DNA from: Glomus cerebriforme
Taxonomy: Eukaryota; Glomeromycota; Glomeromycetes; Glomerales; Glomeraceae
Direction: 5' to 3'
Assembly (NCBI GenBank): GCA_003550305.1
Contig: QKYT01000018.1
Span: 136,080 to 200,079, forward strand
Length of the DNA: 64,000 bases
The position numbers and the translations under genes were made by a program. The stretch's first letter is position 1; each line of letters opens with the position of its first letter. The notes beneath the pieces were generated by a model. It was given only the letters and a program-made list of their open reading frames with translations. It was not told the origin of the DNA and did no database searches. Shown here piece after piece: positions 42,028 to 52,989 of the stretch.

Positions 42028-44526
42028 ATGTTTACTTTTAATAAAAAATTTATTCATTATAATAATAATTATAATAGGCTTTTCTTTTCTAAATATTATT
42101 TAATTTCACATTATAGATTTTATACTTTGGGTCGAAATAATAATTGTAAAGAATATTTTTTATTTTTATTATTATTTATTTTAATATTTTCTCATTTTTC
42201 TTCCCTTTTTAATATTTAGATCTTCCATCACTTCCATTATTTACGCAACTTCTTAAACATGCCGAACAACAATCTTTACAAAAACCTGCTATTATAGATG
42301 TAAAATCAGGCACTTCTCATTCTTATCAAAGTCTTGTTTCAGATGTATCATCATTTAGAAATAAATTATTAAAACAATCTTTTAATCAAGATTTAAATGA
42401 GAGACGTATAGCATTTTTATGTCCAAATGGATATGATTATGTTGTTTCTCAATGGTCAATTTGGTCGGCTGGAGGAATTGCTGTTCCTTTATGCAAGTTA
42501 TATTATTTAAATTTATTTTTATCAATCGAGTTTATTTATTTATTTATTTTGATTTATTTATAGGTACAACACATCCTCGGTCCGAACTTTTATATGTATT
42601 AAAGGATTCTCAAGCATCAACAGTTATTTACCATCCAGATTTTTATGATAAAATAAAAGATGTTGCCAAAGATGCAGAAATAAATGATCTCGTGTTAATT
42701 GGAAATAAAAATAAAAATTATAGTGATTTTGATGGAATAAATTTTAAGGTAATAATAATTATTTTCGATTTATTTTAATTTTGGTGAAAATTAATAATAA
42801 TATTCGTTATTTAGGTACCATCCTTGATTCCGATGGAAGAATCACGTAGAGCTTTAATTATATATACTAGTGGAACTACAGGTAATTAATTAATAAAAAT
42901 TAATTAATAAATAATTTTAATATTGATTGATTTTTTTTACATTGTAGGAAAACCAAAAGGCGTCGTATCAACACATTCAAATATTAAAACTCAAGTTTTG
43001 TCACTTATTGAAGCTTGGAGATGGAGTGATAAAGATAGAATATTACACGTGTTACCTTTACATCATTTGCATGTAAGTTTTTAATAATAAATTTTGAAAA
43101 AATAAGTATTATTTATATTATTTATATTTATTTATTCTTTTTATTCCGTGTTCAGGGGATATTAAATGTGAGCTAAAAATAAATTTATTAATAAATAAAT
43201 TTATTTTTTAGTATTATAAATCTTACATAGCATACTTATCTAGGCACTTACATGTGCTATTTATGCAGGAGCGACGGTTGAAATGGTACCAAAATTTGAT
43301 GCAGCTGAAGTATGGAATAGATGGATGAGTCCCGAAAGAAATCTTTCATTATTTATGGCTGTTCCCACAATTTATTGTAAAGTATAACGTCTTTTTTTTT
43401 TCTATTCAAAAATAATAATGTACGTCAATTCAAAATAAATAATTTTATTTTTTATATTTTATTTTTATTTTTATTTATTATTATTATTATTTTTTTTTTT
43501 TATGTAGCAAGATTAATTCATTATTATTATAACCATATTCCTGATGAATCAAAACCTAAAGCAACAGAATCTTGTTCACAATTTAGATTGATGGTTTCAG
43601 GATCAGCTGCTTTACCCACTCCAATTAGAAATACGTGGAAAGAAATTAGTGGTGGACAAATACTTTTAGAAAGATATGGAATGAGTGAAATAGGAATGGC
43701 TTTAAGTCATGAATATGATGAAGAAAAAAGATTTGAGGTAAATAATGTATTCTATCTATTTATTATTTTTTTCAAAGAAAGATTTTAAACCATCATTTAT
43801 TTAAATAGGGATGTGTTGGATTACCTTTACCAAACGTTCAAGTAAGATTAATTTCTGAGGATGGCAAAAATGTTACTAATTTAACTGAAACACCGGGTGA
43901 AATTCAAATTAAAGGACAAAATGTATTTAAGGAGTAAGTAAAAAATATATATATATATATATATATATATTTTTTACTTATAAAATATATCATTAACTTT
44001 GTTTATTATTAGATATTGGAATAAGCCTGAAGCTACACAAAAAGAATTTACACAAGATGGATGGTTTAAGACAGGTGATATAGCAATTATAACTGAAAAA
44101 GAAAAAGTGTATAAAATACTTGGAAGAAACAGTGTTGATATTATTAAATCTGGTGGATATAAAATTTCTGCATTGGAAATTGAAAGAGTATTATTGTCAC
44201 ATCCAAATATATTAGATGTTTGTGTTGTAGGAGTTGAGGATCCAGAATGGGGACAGAGAATTGGTGCGATAATTGTATTAAAAGATGAGGTAAATAATAC
44301 ACTTTTTTTTTTTTTTACTATTTTTTTTTTGTTAAAATTTTTTAATTGATCTGAATAATAGGACACGAAGATGGATTTAACTATATTAAGAAAAAGTCTT
44401 AAGAATAAATTGGCAAATTATAAGATACCTAGTTTATTAAAAATAGTTCAAGAGTTACCCAAGAACGCTATGGGAAAAGTTAATAAGAAAGAATTAGTAA
44501 AATTATTTGATAAAAAAGTCGAATAA
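42028..44526 (+). CDS. Malonyl-CoA synthetase (ACSF3-like acyl-CoA synthetase)
   Basis: Eleven exons: 42028-42145, 42220-42492, 42564-42748, 42815-42881, 42948-43072, 43156-43167, 43244-43376, 43508-43737, 43809-43933, 44013-44289, 44362-44526; 569 residues, matching ACSF3 (about 576). The first ~35 residues are rich in Lys, Arg, Tyr and Asn with few acids, consistent with mitochondrial import. AMP-binding motifs: [13 protein letters not shown] (about 207-219), [65 protein letters not shown] and the C-terminal lysine in [24 protein letters not shown] and [14 protein letters not shown] point to the malonyl-CoA synthetase branch: malonate + CoA + ATP to malonyl-CoA in mitochondria. Two oddities: intron 2 begins GCAAGT, and exon 6 is a 12-nt microexon (GILN). 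Confidence 0.88.
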
Positions 44527-44713
44527 ACGAGATACTGTATATTTAATTATTTTTTAGTTATTTATTAAAATGATATATATATATATATATGTAAACCTAT
44601 ATTATATTATTAATAATACAAATATAAAGTGATGTTTCCTTTAATATAGGATGAAAAAAAAAAAAAAAATTTTTACAAATTGATAAATTAATATAAAGAA
44701 TTGATGGAGTTAA

Positions 44714-45355
44714 TCAATAACAAACACAATCATCATTATGATCGTACGTCTCAATGTCTTCATAATAATTATCATAATAATCATAATTATCATATCTACT
44801 AAAAATAAAAGGAGTAGGTACGATAATAAAATCATTTTTATTTATTAATTTACCACCAAATTTACGTTTATTAATATGATATTGTTCATTAAGTATGATA
44901 GTTTTTGGTTGAGGAGGATTAAATAAAATTAATCTTTTTTTATTAATTTTTTCGAAAAGGGAATCCGGAGGACTTGGTACAGATTTCAAGATACCAAAAG
45001 CACTTAAGAAATTATTATTACCTCGATCACATGAAGAAATGGACAATGGTGATGATGGCGTTGACACGTTTAAATGGGTTATAGCATACGGAAATGAAAT
45101 TACTGATATTTTTTGAGAAAATTTTGGTTGTTCATTTATATCAAATTGGTCATAACTTTCGCTTTGATAATTGTCATTATCATTGTCGTCAATATCGTCA
45201 AGACAAATATCATTTTTTATAACATCACGATCAGAATAGGAATAACAAGAATTCGTCTTTTCTAGTTCAAGAAAAGGTAATAATCCATTTTTTGTAATTC
45301 TTTTTAAAAAAATTTTTTGTAGTCTTGATAAATGTTGAGGTGTATGTTGTATCAT
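44714..45355 (-). CDS. Hypothetical protein, acidic and Asn/Tyr-rich
   Basis: An intronless frame of 213 residues begins MIQHTPQHLSRLQKIFLKRI. An N-terminal basic amphipathic stretch is followed by an Asp/Asn-rich linker (DDIDDNDNDNYQSESYDQ), Ser/Pro segments (STPSSPLSISS) and a C-terminus rich in Tyr and Asp. There is no membrane segment and no recognised domain. The length and the absence of stops for 640 bp in such A+T-rich DNA argue that it is real. It is convergent with ACSF3, with the stop codons 187 bp apart. Function is unknown. Confidence 0.6.
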   Translation of the reverse strand: MIQHTPQHLSRLQKIFLKRITKNGLLPFLELEKTNSCYSYSDRDVIKNDICLDDIDDNDNDNYQSESYDQFDINEQPKFSQKISVISFPYAITHLNVSTPSSPLSISSCDRGNNNFLSAFGILKSVPSPPDSLFEKINKKRLILFNPPQPKTIILNEQYHINKRKFGGKLINKNDFIIVPTPFIFSRYDNYDYYDNYYEDIETYDHNDDCVCY

Positions 45356-46117
45356 TATTTTTAATTATAATTATTTAAAAAAAATCGAGAAAAAAGATTT
45401 AATGAAAATTTTTTTTTATTATTTTTTAGAGCAAAAAGTAATCAATTTATATACTTAAAATCTCGGAATTTTAAATCTTACATAATGAACACTTTTAGGG
45501 TTAATGTTGTTTGTTATTTATGATATGCAGTATTATGTATGAACTGCCATTGTTGACTTTTTTTCCAATTTTAATTCTTTTCCGTAATTAAGAATAATTG
45601 GATCTACTATTTATTATATTTACTTTGTTTCAGGGGTTAAAATGACATCTTTTTATTACTTTGTCTTTTAATTTTTCTTTATTAATGATGCATTTATTTA
45701 TAAATCAGATATATATTTAAAAAAAAAATTATAATTTACTAGATTTAATAGATGGTTTTTAGAATAGTTTTTGAGAGAAATTTATCGGTGATGTTGGAAG
45801 ATTCATATAAAAATCTATTTAGACAGTATTTAGACTAATAGATTATTAGATTGTTAGATTGTTAGATTTTTAGATTTTAAACTTTTTCCGATCGTACATT
45901 CTATGGTTGATAGACTTCAAAAAATATTGATTTACCTGCCAAGTATTGTTCACAAACAACAATAATAAATAATTAACAAGATTTTCTATTACTAAATATC
46001 AGGTTTTGTTGAAATTGGAAATTTGTCATATTTTTTAAAAAAGGTAAATTTTCATTCTACCTTAATTAGGATAATTTCTGATAATTTCAATATTTTTAAA
46101 TATTTTTATTAAATATG
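45356..46117. other. Intergenic A+T-rich DNA
   Basis: Nothing coding. The poly(A) run at 46120-46129 marks the left edge of the duplicated block that follows. Confidence 0.35.
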
Positions 46118-47117
46118 GAAAAAAAAAAATCAAAATAATTATTAATTCGAGAACCAATCAAATTAATGAAAAAGAAATACCGGGTAAATATTTAATATTC
46201 AATCATTAAATGTATTTCGCTTTAACTATATCAATCTTTAGATAAATTATTGGTCAAAAAATACACGTTTTTCATTAATTAAATTTTACTTTAAAAGTTA
46301 ATTATAAGGATTTTTTTGAAGAAATATGAACTAGATGTTGATATGAAATGCAATGAACGTTCTATATCATGATATTTGATATCATGAAAAAAAAAAAAAT
46401 CTAAAATTAATTATTATCTTTAATAAGGAATTCAATTAATGTTAAGTTACATTTAGCATTTTAAGGTATGAATTGTTATATTAAGCATGAATTTAATTTT
46501 CATATATATTATTATTATTAATTTTAATTTACATAAGTTAGTTTTTACTTTGTATTTATTAAGCATTAAATATTACAAATTTGACTTGTAAATCCGTTGG
46601 GGGGAGATCAAACAGTTTAATAAACTGTCTGATGATTGGCGAAATGTTTCGCCTTTTAGGACTGATTAAATTCCGAAATTCCCCAAATCTAATTTTTAAT
46701 TTAGATTTTATTATTATGTAAAAAAACATTTTCCATGAATTTAATATTATAAATTAATAATAATAATTATTTTTTTTTATAATACACATTATACACATTA
46801 TTGCATTGACTATATTTTTTTTACATAGAATCAAATTATTTTATTCAGTTCATTTATATTTTGAATTTCTTTCATCACTATTCTCAATAATTTCATCTAA
46901 ACTTTGAAGTTCTTCACTTTGAAGAATGGATTGCGCCTTTTTAGTTTTAGAGTTACGGATATGTAACATTTTTTCTGGTTGATATCTTTTTTTGGTGTTA
47001 CCGTGTCGCACTGCCCATGCCCATCCCCAAGACCCGGGTACACAAAATACTTCATAATTTTTATGTATTCATTTAAGGTTAGCCAAAAAAAATCATATCC
47101 ACCTTAAGTTTTAGGTG
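46118..47117. repeat. Duplicated segment, copy 1 (empty site)
   Basis: About 1 kb is highly similar to 51638-52954 and in the same order. Shared landmarks are TTAATTCGAGAACC, GAAATACCGGGTAAAT, ATATCATGATATTTGATATC, AAACAGTTTAATAAACTGT, CCCCAAGACCCGGGTACAC and TTTAAGGTTAGCC. Copy 1 lacks the 327-bp insert present in copy 2. Both copies start right after a short poly(A) run. A coding remnant lies at its right end (46850-47065, minus strand). Confidence 0.85.
46850..47065 (-). pseudogene. 3'-terminal coding fragment within the duplicated segment
   Basis: The minus strand is open for about 70 codons, beginning near HKNYEVFCVPGSWGWAWAV and ending QSLDEIIENSDERNSKYK with a TGA stop at 46850-46852. 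The Trp/Gly-rich start and the charged, helical end look like the terminal exon of a real protein. No upstream exon could be joined, and the family is not recognised. In the second copy of the segment the same frame is shifted by an extra base and split by a MITE. It is probably a gene fragment carried by the duplication. Confidence 0.4.
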
Positions 47118-47955
47118 TGTTTTTCTGATTAGACCTTTTTATTATTATTATGATTAAATTTGGATATATAGATTATTTTCTTTAAAAATTCAAAATATAA
47201 TGTTGCACTTATGTTGTAAAGTTAGGGGGTAGGTATTATGGAGTTGTTTGGTGCCCGCTTATAGTGATAATGATTAAAATGAGCTGTGAATGTGAATTTA
47301 ATATCACATACATTACGTCAATATAATGAGTAATATAATGCGAATCATGTGCCGGGGAACTTTTGCCGAAAAGATCGATATATATATATATATCAGATAT
47401 ATGTTGAGGTCCGTTGTCTAAAATGCCAAGAAAGATATTTTTGGCGAAAAAATTGTTAGTAATTTGCAACCAAGATGCAAAAAAAATTAAACAAATCATA
47501 CATTGCAGCCAATCAGGTAAAGGTGAGTAAGGATTAATCTTACACATGTGCAAAGTCAAAGTCATTTCTAATTTTAAGACTAAATTTTTGTTCTCCGACA
47601 TCTTTGATAACAATGATTAATAGACTGATAATGTAAATTAGTATTTAATAATCCAATTTTTTTCTATATATATCTTACAAAATCTTCTTTTTTTTTTTTA
47701 TCTTACAAACTTTCTCGTTCAAATCTACAATTACAATGGATTTTGCAGGCTCGTTCTCTTATTTGAATAATACAATATACGGGGTGACGATCAACGCTAT
47801 AAACACTGACCTCAGGATCGAAAACCTTCCAGGTGCACCAGGAAGCGTTAAAATATATTTTACGGATGCTTCGGTAAATTTTCAACCTACTTTTATAAAA
47901 TATGATCTACACTACATTATAAATTCATTTTTCATTTTTGTTATTGTGTCGATAG
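47118..47955. other. Intergenic DNA with two unclassified open frames
   Basis: A minus-strand frame at 47236-47613 (125 codons) contains LHMCKINPYSPLPDWLQCM but no recognised domain. A plus-strand frame at 47736-47874 starts MDFAGSFSYLNNTIYGVTIN, is clearly richer in G+C than its surroundings, and ends at a GTAAAT donor-like site. The second looks like a first exon of a lost or unfinished gene. Neither is strong enough to call as a gene. Confidence 0.3.
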
Positions 47956-48169
47956 TTGGGGTGCCGTCCAAAATCCCGAAACTCAAAATCTCGACAGGTC
48001 AAAATCCCGAATTTGGCCCGCATTAAGCTTTAATGCCGCCCGAAATCATGTTTCGGGATTTTTTCAGAAGTTTAATAAATTACGAATTATAATTCCGGGT
48101 AGCATTAAAGATTAATGCGGGCCAATTTTTCGGGATTTCGTACCTGTCGGGATTTTGTACCATACCCAA
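47956..48169. mobile_element. MITE with ~85-bp terminal inverted repeats
   Basis: A 214-bp fold-back element. From the left it reads TTGGGGTG, CAAAATCCCGA, CAGGT, AAATCCCGAA, GGCCCGCATTAA and CTTTAATGC. The reverse complement of the right end repeats these blocks in the same order with small differences (TTGGGTATGGTACAAAATCC at the tip). The core at about 48045-48090 is unpaired and there is no coding capacity. Arms of this length place it among foldback-type non-autonomous DNA transposons; the parent family is unknown. It lies just downstream of the exon-like segment at 47736-47874. Confidence 0.65.
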
Positions 48170-49893
48170 ATTAATCAATTGACCTTAAAAAAGAAAAGAT
48201 ATTGGAGTAGCGGATGTTTCAAGAAAGGAATAAAGCATAAAATATGCTTGCCCGTCCCTAGACATCTTTTACTAATGTAAAAGGAATGGCAGTTCCTTCC
48301 CCACTACTTCAAGCTAACTATTACTAACTTCGTCACTCATAATACTACTGCTACCACTCGCAAATCTAACTACCCTTTTCCCCTCTTTTTCAATCCATGG
48401 TCCACTGAAGTCACTTTTGATGACGATAGAAGCTAAAAGACCAATCTCTTCGGACAAAACATTATACATTTCGTAGGAGAACGCTTCTCTTTTTTTCTTC
48501 TTTGATCAAAAATGGACGTGAACTCGATCCAATACATTTCAACCTTATCATTGTATTCGGAAATTTGGAACGTTGTCCTGCGGATATACGACTCAGAATA
48601 AGGCGCAGATTCACACATCTCTTTCACGTGCAAAAACATGTGATTTAGAATTTTAAATTACGCATTCATCATTCTTTATTTAGTGTTAGGGCCGTTCTTT
48701 CGAGATCATTATTTGTCCCAGGTTGATATTTGCGCAGAAAGGATAATGCTCCTGCTAGAACTGCGTATGTAATTACGTTTTCCGAAAAAAAACTCCGGAG
48801 CATATCCATTATTAGAACGCCTCGGGTTAGCATTTCAAGAAATGCAATTACTGAAATGAAAAGTGTGATTAAACAAAATATCCCGCCCGTTCATATTGTT
48901 TATGGTCGGGGGAAATGTTATCTGCTTTCAAAGGTTTTGTGTTAATTTTTATTGACTTTTACGATGATTTATTGACTTATAATTATTTGACTATGGTTAG
49001 CCGAGGCGGATTTATGTCCCTTTTTATACATTTTTACAGTCACTTCCACGGCAAGGAATTTACATTTATCCATCAACACTAAAATAATTTGAAAAGAGAT
49101 CCCACTTCGAAATACAGGCCTGGAATAATTGTGAAAATGATATCATGGTTATACCCCTATTTCTGAAAGAAATTGTGACCACAAAGTTAGCGTCACCCAT
49201 AACCTCACAACACACTCAAGCAATAAGACATTATTATTTTTTCATAAATGCTTATGAAGGAAAAGTAGAGTCAAAATTTCTTTTATTAATAAAATTACAT
49301 TTGTTACAAAAGTAACTCGTTACAAAGGTTTAACTACTGTACATAAACATCGATACTTCCGCCTTCTCGAAGTCAGAAAATATTAATTAATCAAGAGTAA
49401 AAAGGAATTGAAAAGGTTCTCTATATCTTTTTTCAAACGAATAAGAGAAAAAAGGATCTGCTGAAGAAAATACATTGAATATTCTTATCGACTACTTCTC
49501 GTTCGTGGCGCAGTTCGATACAAAATTTGGCGGCCGTTAGTGTTGGCAAAAAAAAATTCAGATCCGCAAGAATATTTTTGCCATTCTGGGAATAAGAAAC
49601 ATTGGCGTAAATTTTGACCCCATGATTTGCAGATTTCAGGAACAAAAAAAAAAAAAAACTAATTCTAAATCTCATTATATACAAAGTGATAATTCATTTA
49701 TCAAACTAAATAATCAACTAGTACATTAATTTTTTATTACAAATTTCTTTTATATTATTTGAATGAATTAACTATGGCAAAATATAAGAGATTGAATAAA
49801 AGAAAAACTCGTATTGTAGATTGTAATTGTCAATCTTGTGGTCTTGATCAAATGGATATAAAAAAGTAAAAGAGTATCAAAAGCAACAAGAAC
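48170..49893. other. Accessory DNA with unclassified coding-like islands
   Basis: The region is less A+T-rich than its flanks. Two frames diverge from about 48640-48730. The minus-strand frame, 48639-48433, contains FLHVKEMCESAPYSESYIRR. The plus-strand frame, about 48735-48942, contains ARTAYVITFSEKKLRSISII and ends HIVYGRGKCYLLSK. Both are Arg/Lys-rich, short and start-poor, and I do not recognise either. A 31-codon frame at 49774-49869 (MAKYKRLNKRKTRIVDCNCQ) ends just before the SNF2-like copy. These may be fragments of transposon or expanded-family genes. Confidence 0.3.
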
Positions 49894-51634
49894 ATGCAAA
49901 CTCATGGCGCTACAGAGGTTAATAACCCTGAATTGGCTCAAACTCCAAGGGCATTTCAGCAACAAATACAACAACAGCAACAACAGCAACAAAATGTTGC
50001 GGCTGTTCCTTCTGCTGGTCCAGGTGGTATTAATGGAAGTAAGCGTGCCGATTCTGGTAAAACTTCTCCTTCAACAGTACCAAAATCAACGATGAATGCT
50101 CAAAATTCACAAACATCTCCAACTCCTTTATCTGCTGATCAGTTAATGTTGAAATATCAAATTCTGGCTTTTAAATTAATATCTCGATCTCTTCCTGTAC
50201 CACCATTATTGCAACAAGCAATGTTTAATCCGAATCAAATACAGGGGTTATTTACACAAGATATAGTAGGATCAATGACGGGAAATATAATAGAAGCATC
50301 TAATAATCATCATACTCAGAAAGCCTTCAACTGCTTCAATATGGGTATAAAAACATTATTCATTCAGCTGAAGGTGTGATTTTTTATGTTATTAACTTTG
50401 TTTATTTTTATTTTATAATTAAATAATATTAAGTAAAAATAAATACTTTTTTATAGCTACGAGAAGAAATAATTAATGTTAGAAAGTCAATGACATTACC
50501 AACATCAGTGCATTTAAGAGAATGAAAAGACCATCTGCGAGGGATGTAAGAATGACAGATAGACTTGAGAAAACAAAGAGAAGAAAGACGACGTAAACAA
50601 ATACAAAAACATTTGGATTACTTGCAAAGCATTATTAATCATCGTAATGAAAATGGCATCGTGCACATCAAGCAAAATTAATCAAATTTGGACGTATAGT
50701 ATTGAATTTCTGTTCACAAATCAAGAAAGAAAAACAGGAGAAGACAGGAATAGAAATTGTTGATTTTGATGGTCCTTCAGAACTATTTAAAGGTGTAAGT
50801 ACAATAGTTTATTCTTTTATTTTTGAATTATTTCTAAAATTTATATTATTTTCTTTTATTGACAGTAAAAATTTAAATCAATCATAAAACCTCCAGATGA
50901 TGATAATGCAAGAACCTATAATGAAGATGGAACACAAGATGTTATTGATGTTGACCAATAAGACGCAGGTATATTATTATTTTAAAAAAAATTCATCATC
51001 ATAAATACGTTATTATATTAGTGATAGTTACAAAATTTTTTAATCCAATCTATTTTAGGCTATACAAGACGATGATGTGGATATTCATGAAATGATAGCC
51101 AAAAAAACAGGCAGCAAAGAAACATCGTTTAGCGAAGAAAAATCAAAAATTACATTCTCAAGACTTATCGCAAAAATCTACACATCAACAAGACTCTACG
51201 CAACAGGGTTCACAGTTTGATGAATTAAGCGTTGATGTGTCTGAATCCAAAAAGAAACGCGGAAGACCACGTAAAGATGAAGTACACGCTACAGATGATA
51301 TATTCGCGAGTCATCACATCAATCTAAACCTAAAAAGAAGGGTAAAAACAAGCGAATAGAAATTGTCGATTTTGGTGCGGAACAACCTAAAAGTGTAAGT
51401 ATTTTGACAATGCATATTTTATAAATTTTCTTTTTTTTCAATAACTTCTTTCTTCCATTGACAGAAAAAACGTAAATCAAATAAAAAGTGTCAAGATAAT
51501 GATAATGTACATGAAGGTTCATCACAGCAGGAGCAGATGAAGCGAGTCTTTATACAGTGTTATTCTACTGTTGAAGGTCTTATGGATGATTCCGAAAGGT
51601 TTATATATATTTTAAAGCTGTTATGGTTTTAAAA
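49894..51634 (+). pseudogene. SNF2 pseudogene A (rearranged mosaic)
   Basis: Homology to the SNF2 gene at 28.7-34.2 kb starts at the ATG of its exon 2. The first 150 codons (Gln tract and QLQ: LKYQILAFKLISRSLPVPP) are open, then most of the 3' half of exon 2 is deleted and the frame ends. The exon-3 (HSA) copy at 50457 carries several frameshifting deletions. It is then joined to the end of exon 12 (IEIVDFDG), a fused exon 13/14 piece with a bromodomain fragment, and a second unit running from intron 11 through exons 12 and 13 (51000-51600). Homology stops in intron 13 at about 51630, where the duplicated segment begins. All ATPase exons are missing. It is not functional as a protein beyond the QLQ part. 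Confidence 0.85.
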
Positions 51635-51637
51635 TTA

Positions 51638-52954
51638 AAAAAAAACCATAATAATTATTAATTCGAGAACCAACCAAATTAATGAAAAAGAAATACCGGG
51701 TAAATATTTATTATTCAAACATTAAATGTATTAAATGTATTTCGCTTTAACTATATCAGTCTTTAGATAAATTATTGGTCAAAAAATACACGTTTTTCAT
51801 TAATTAAATTTTGCTTTAAAAGTTAATTATGAGGATTTTTTTGAAGAATATGAACTAGATGTTGTAATGCAATGAACGTTCTATATCATGATATTTGATA
51901 TCATGAAAAAAAAATCAATATAAAATTAATTATTATCTTTAATCCATTTTAATAAGGATATAAGGATTCAATTAATTTACTTTTATTGCTAAGTTACATT
52001 AACATTTAAGGTATGAATTGTTATATTAAGCATGAATTTAATTTTTCATATATATTATTATTATTAATTTTAATTTACTCAATAAGTTAGTTTTACTTTG
52101 TATTTATTAAGCATTAATAAAATATTACAAATTTGACTTGTAAATCCATTGAAGGGGATTAAACAGTTTAATAAACTGTTTGATGAATTGGCGAAATGTT
52201 CGGACTGATTAAATTCCGAAAATTCCCAAATCTAATTTTTAATTTAGATTTTATTATTATGTAAGAAGCATCTACCATGAATTTAATATTATGAATTAAT
52301 AATTATTTTTTTTTTTTTTATAATATACATTATTGTATTGACTGAAAATATTTTTTTACATAGTATCAAATTATTTTATTCAGTTCATTTATCTTTTGAA
52401 TTTCTTTCATCATTATCCTCAATTATTCATAACTGAAATTCTTCACTTGAAGAATAGACTGGCGACTTTTTAGTTTTAGGATTTAACCATTTATATCTTT
52501 TTTTGGTGGCACGACCTAAATGTGTGACAGGTTACGCCGGATATATTGTACTTTTTAAAAATACTTTTTTAGAAATGATCGACAAAATGTTCGGTACATG
52601 AGCCGCAACAATTTTTTTACAAAAAATTTATTTTCTCAAAAATAAGACTTTAATAAACTATTTTTACCTTCTGAAATTATGTTTAGAGTGTATTTTTGGT
52701 CACTCTGCAAGTTTACTTAGAGTGACAAAGAAGGTTTTTGTTGTAAATTTTGACTTATACGCGTTTTTTTAAAAACATGCGCCACACACATCAAACAGTA
52801 TAATCGGCGTAACCTGTCACACATTTAGGTCGTGCTTTTTGGTGTTACTGTGACGCACTGCAGTGCCCATCCCCAAGACCCGGGTACACAAAATACTTCC
52901 ATAATTTTTATGTATTCATTTAAGGTTAGCCACTTAGCCTTCCACCTTAGGTGA
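51638..52954. repeat. Duplicated segment, copy 2 (with MITE insert)
   Basis: This is the second copy of 46118-47117. It lies exactly between the two SNF2-derived copies, starting in the poly(A)-like run after pseudogene A and ending just before the intron-1 remnant of copy B. It differs from copy 1 by scattered substitutions, small indels and the MITE at 52509-52835. The minus-strand coding fragment seen in copy 1 is frameshifted here. Confidence 0.85.
52509..52835. mobile_element. MULE-type MITE, 31-bp perfect TIRs, 9-bp TSD
   Basis: A 327-bp element. Its first 31 bases (from GCACGACCTAAATGTGTGAC) are the exact reverse complement of its last 31 bases (52805-52835). It is flanked by identical 9-bp direct repeats TTTTTGGTG (52500-52508 and 52836-52844). 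Copy 1 of the surrounding duplication has a single TTTTTGGTG at the corresponding place, the uninterrupted site. There is no coding capacity. A 9-bp target duplication with TIRs is characteristic of Mutator-like elements. Perfect TIRs suggest recent insertion. Confidence 0.92.
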
Positions 52955-52989
52955 GTTTTCCTTTTTTTATTCAGTTATTATTATTCTTT

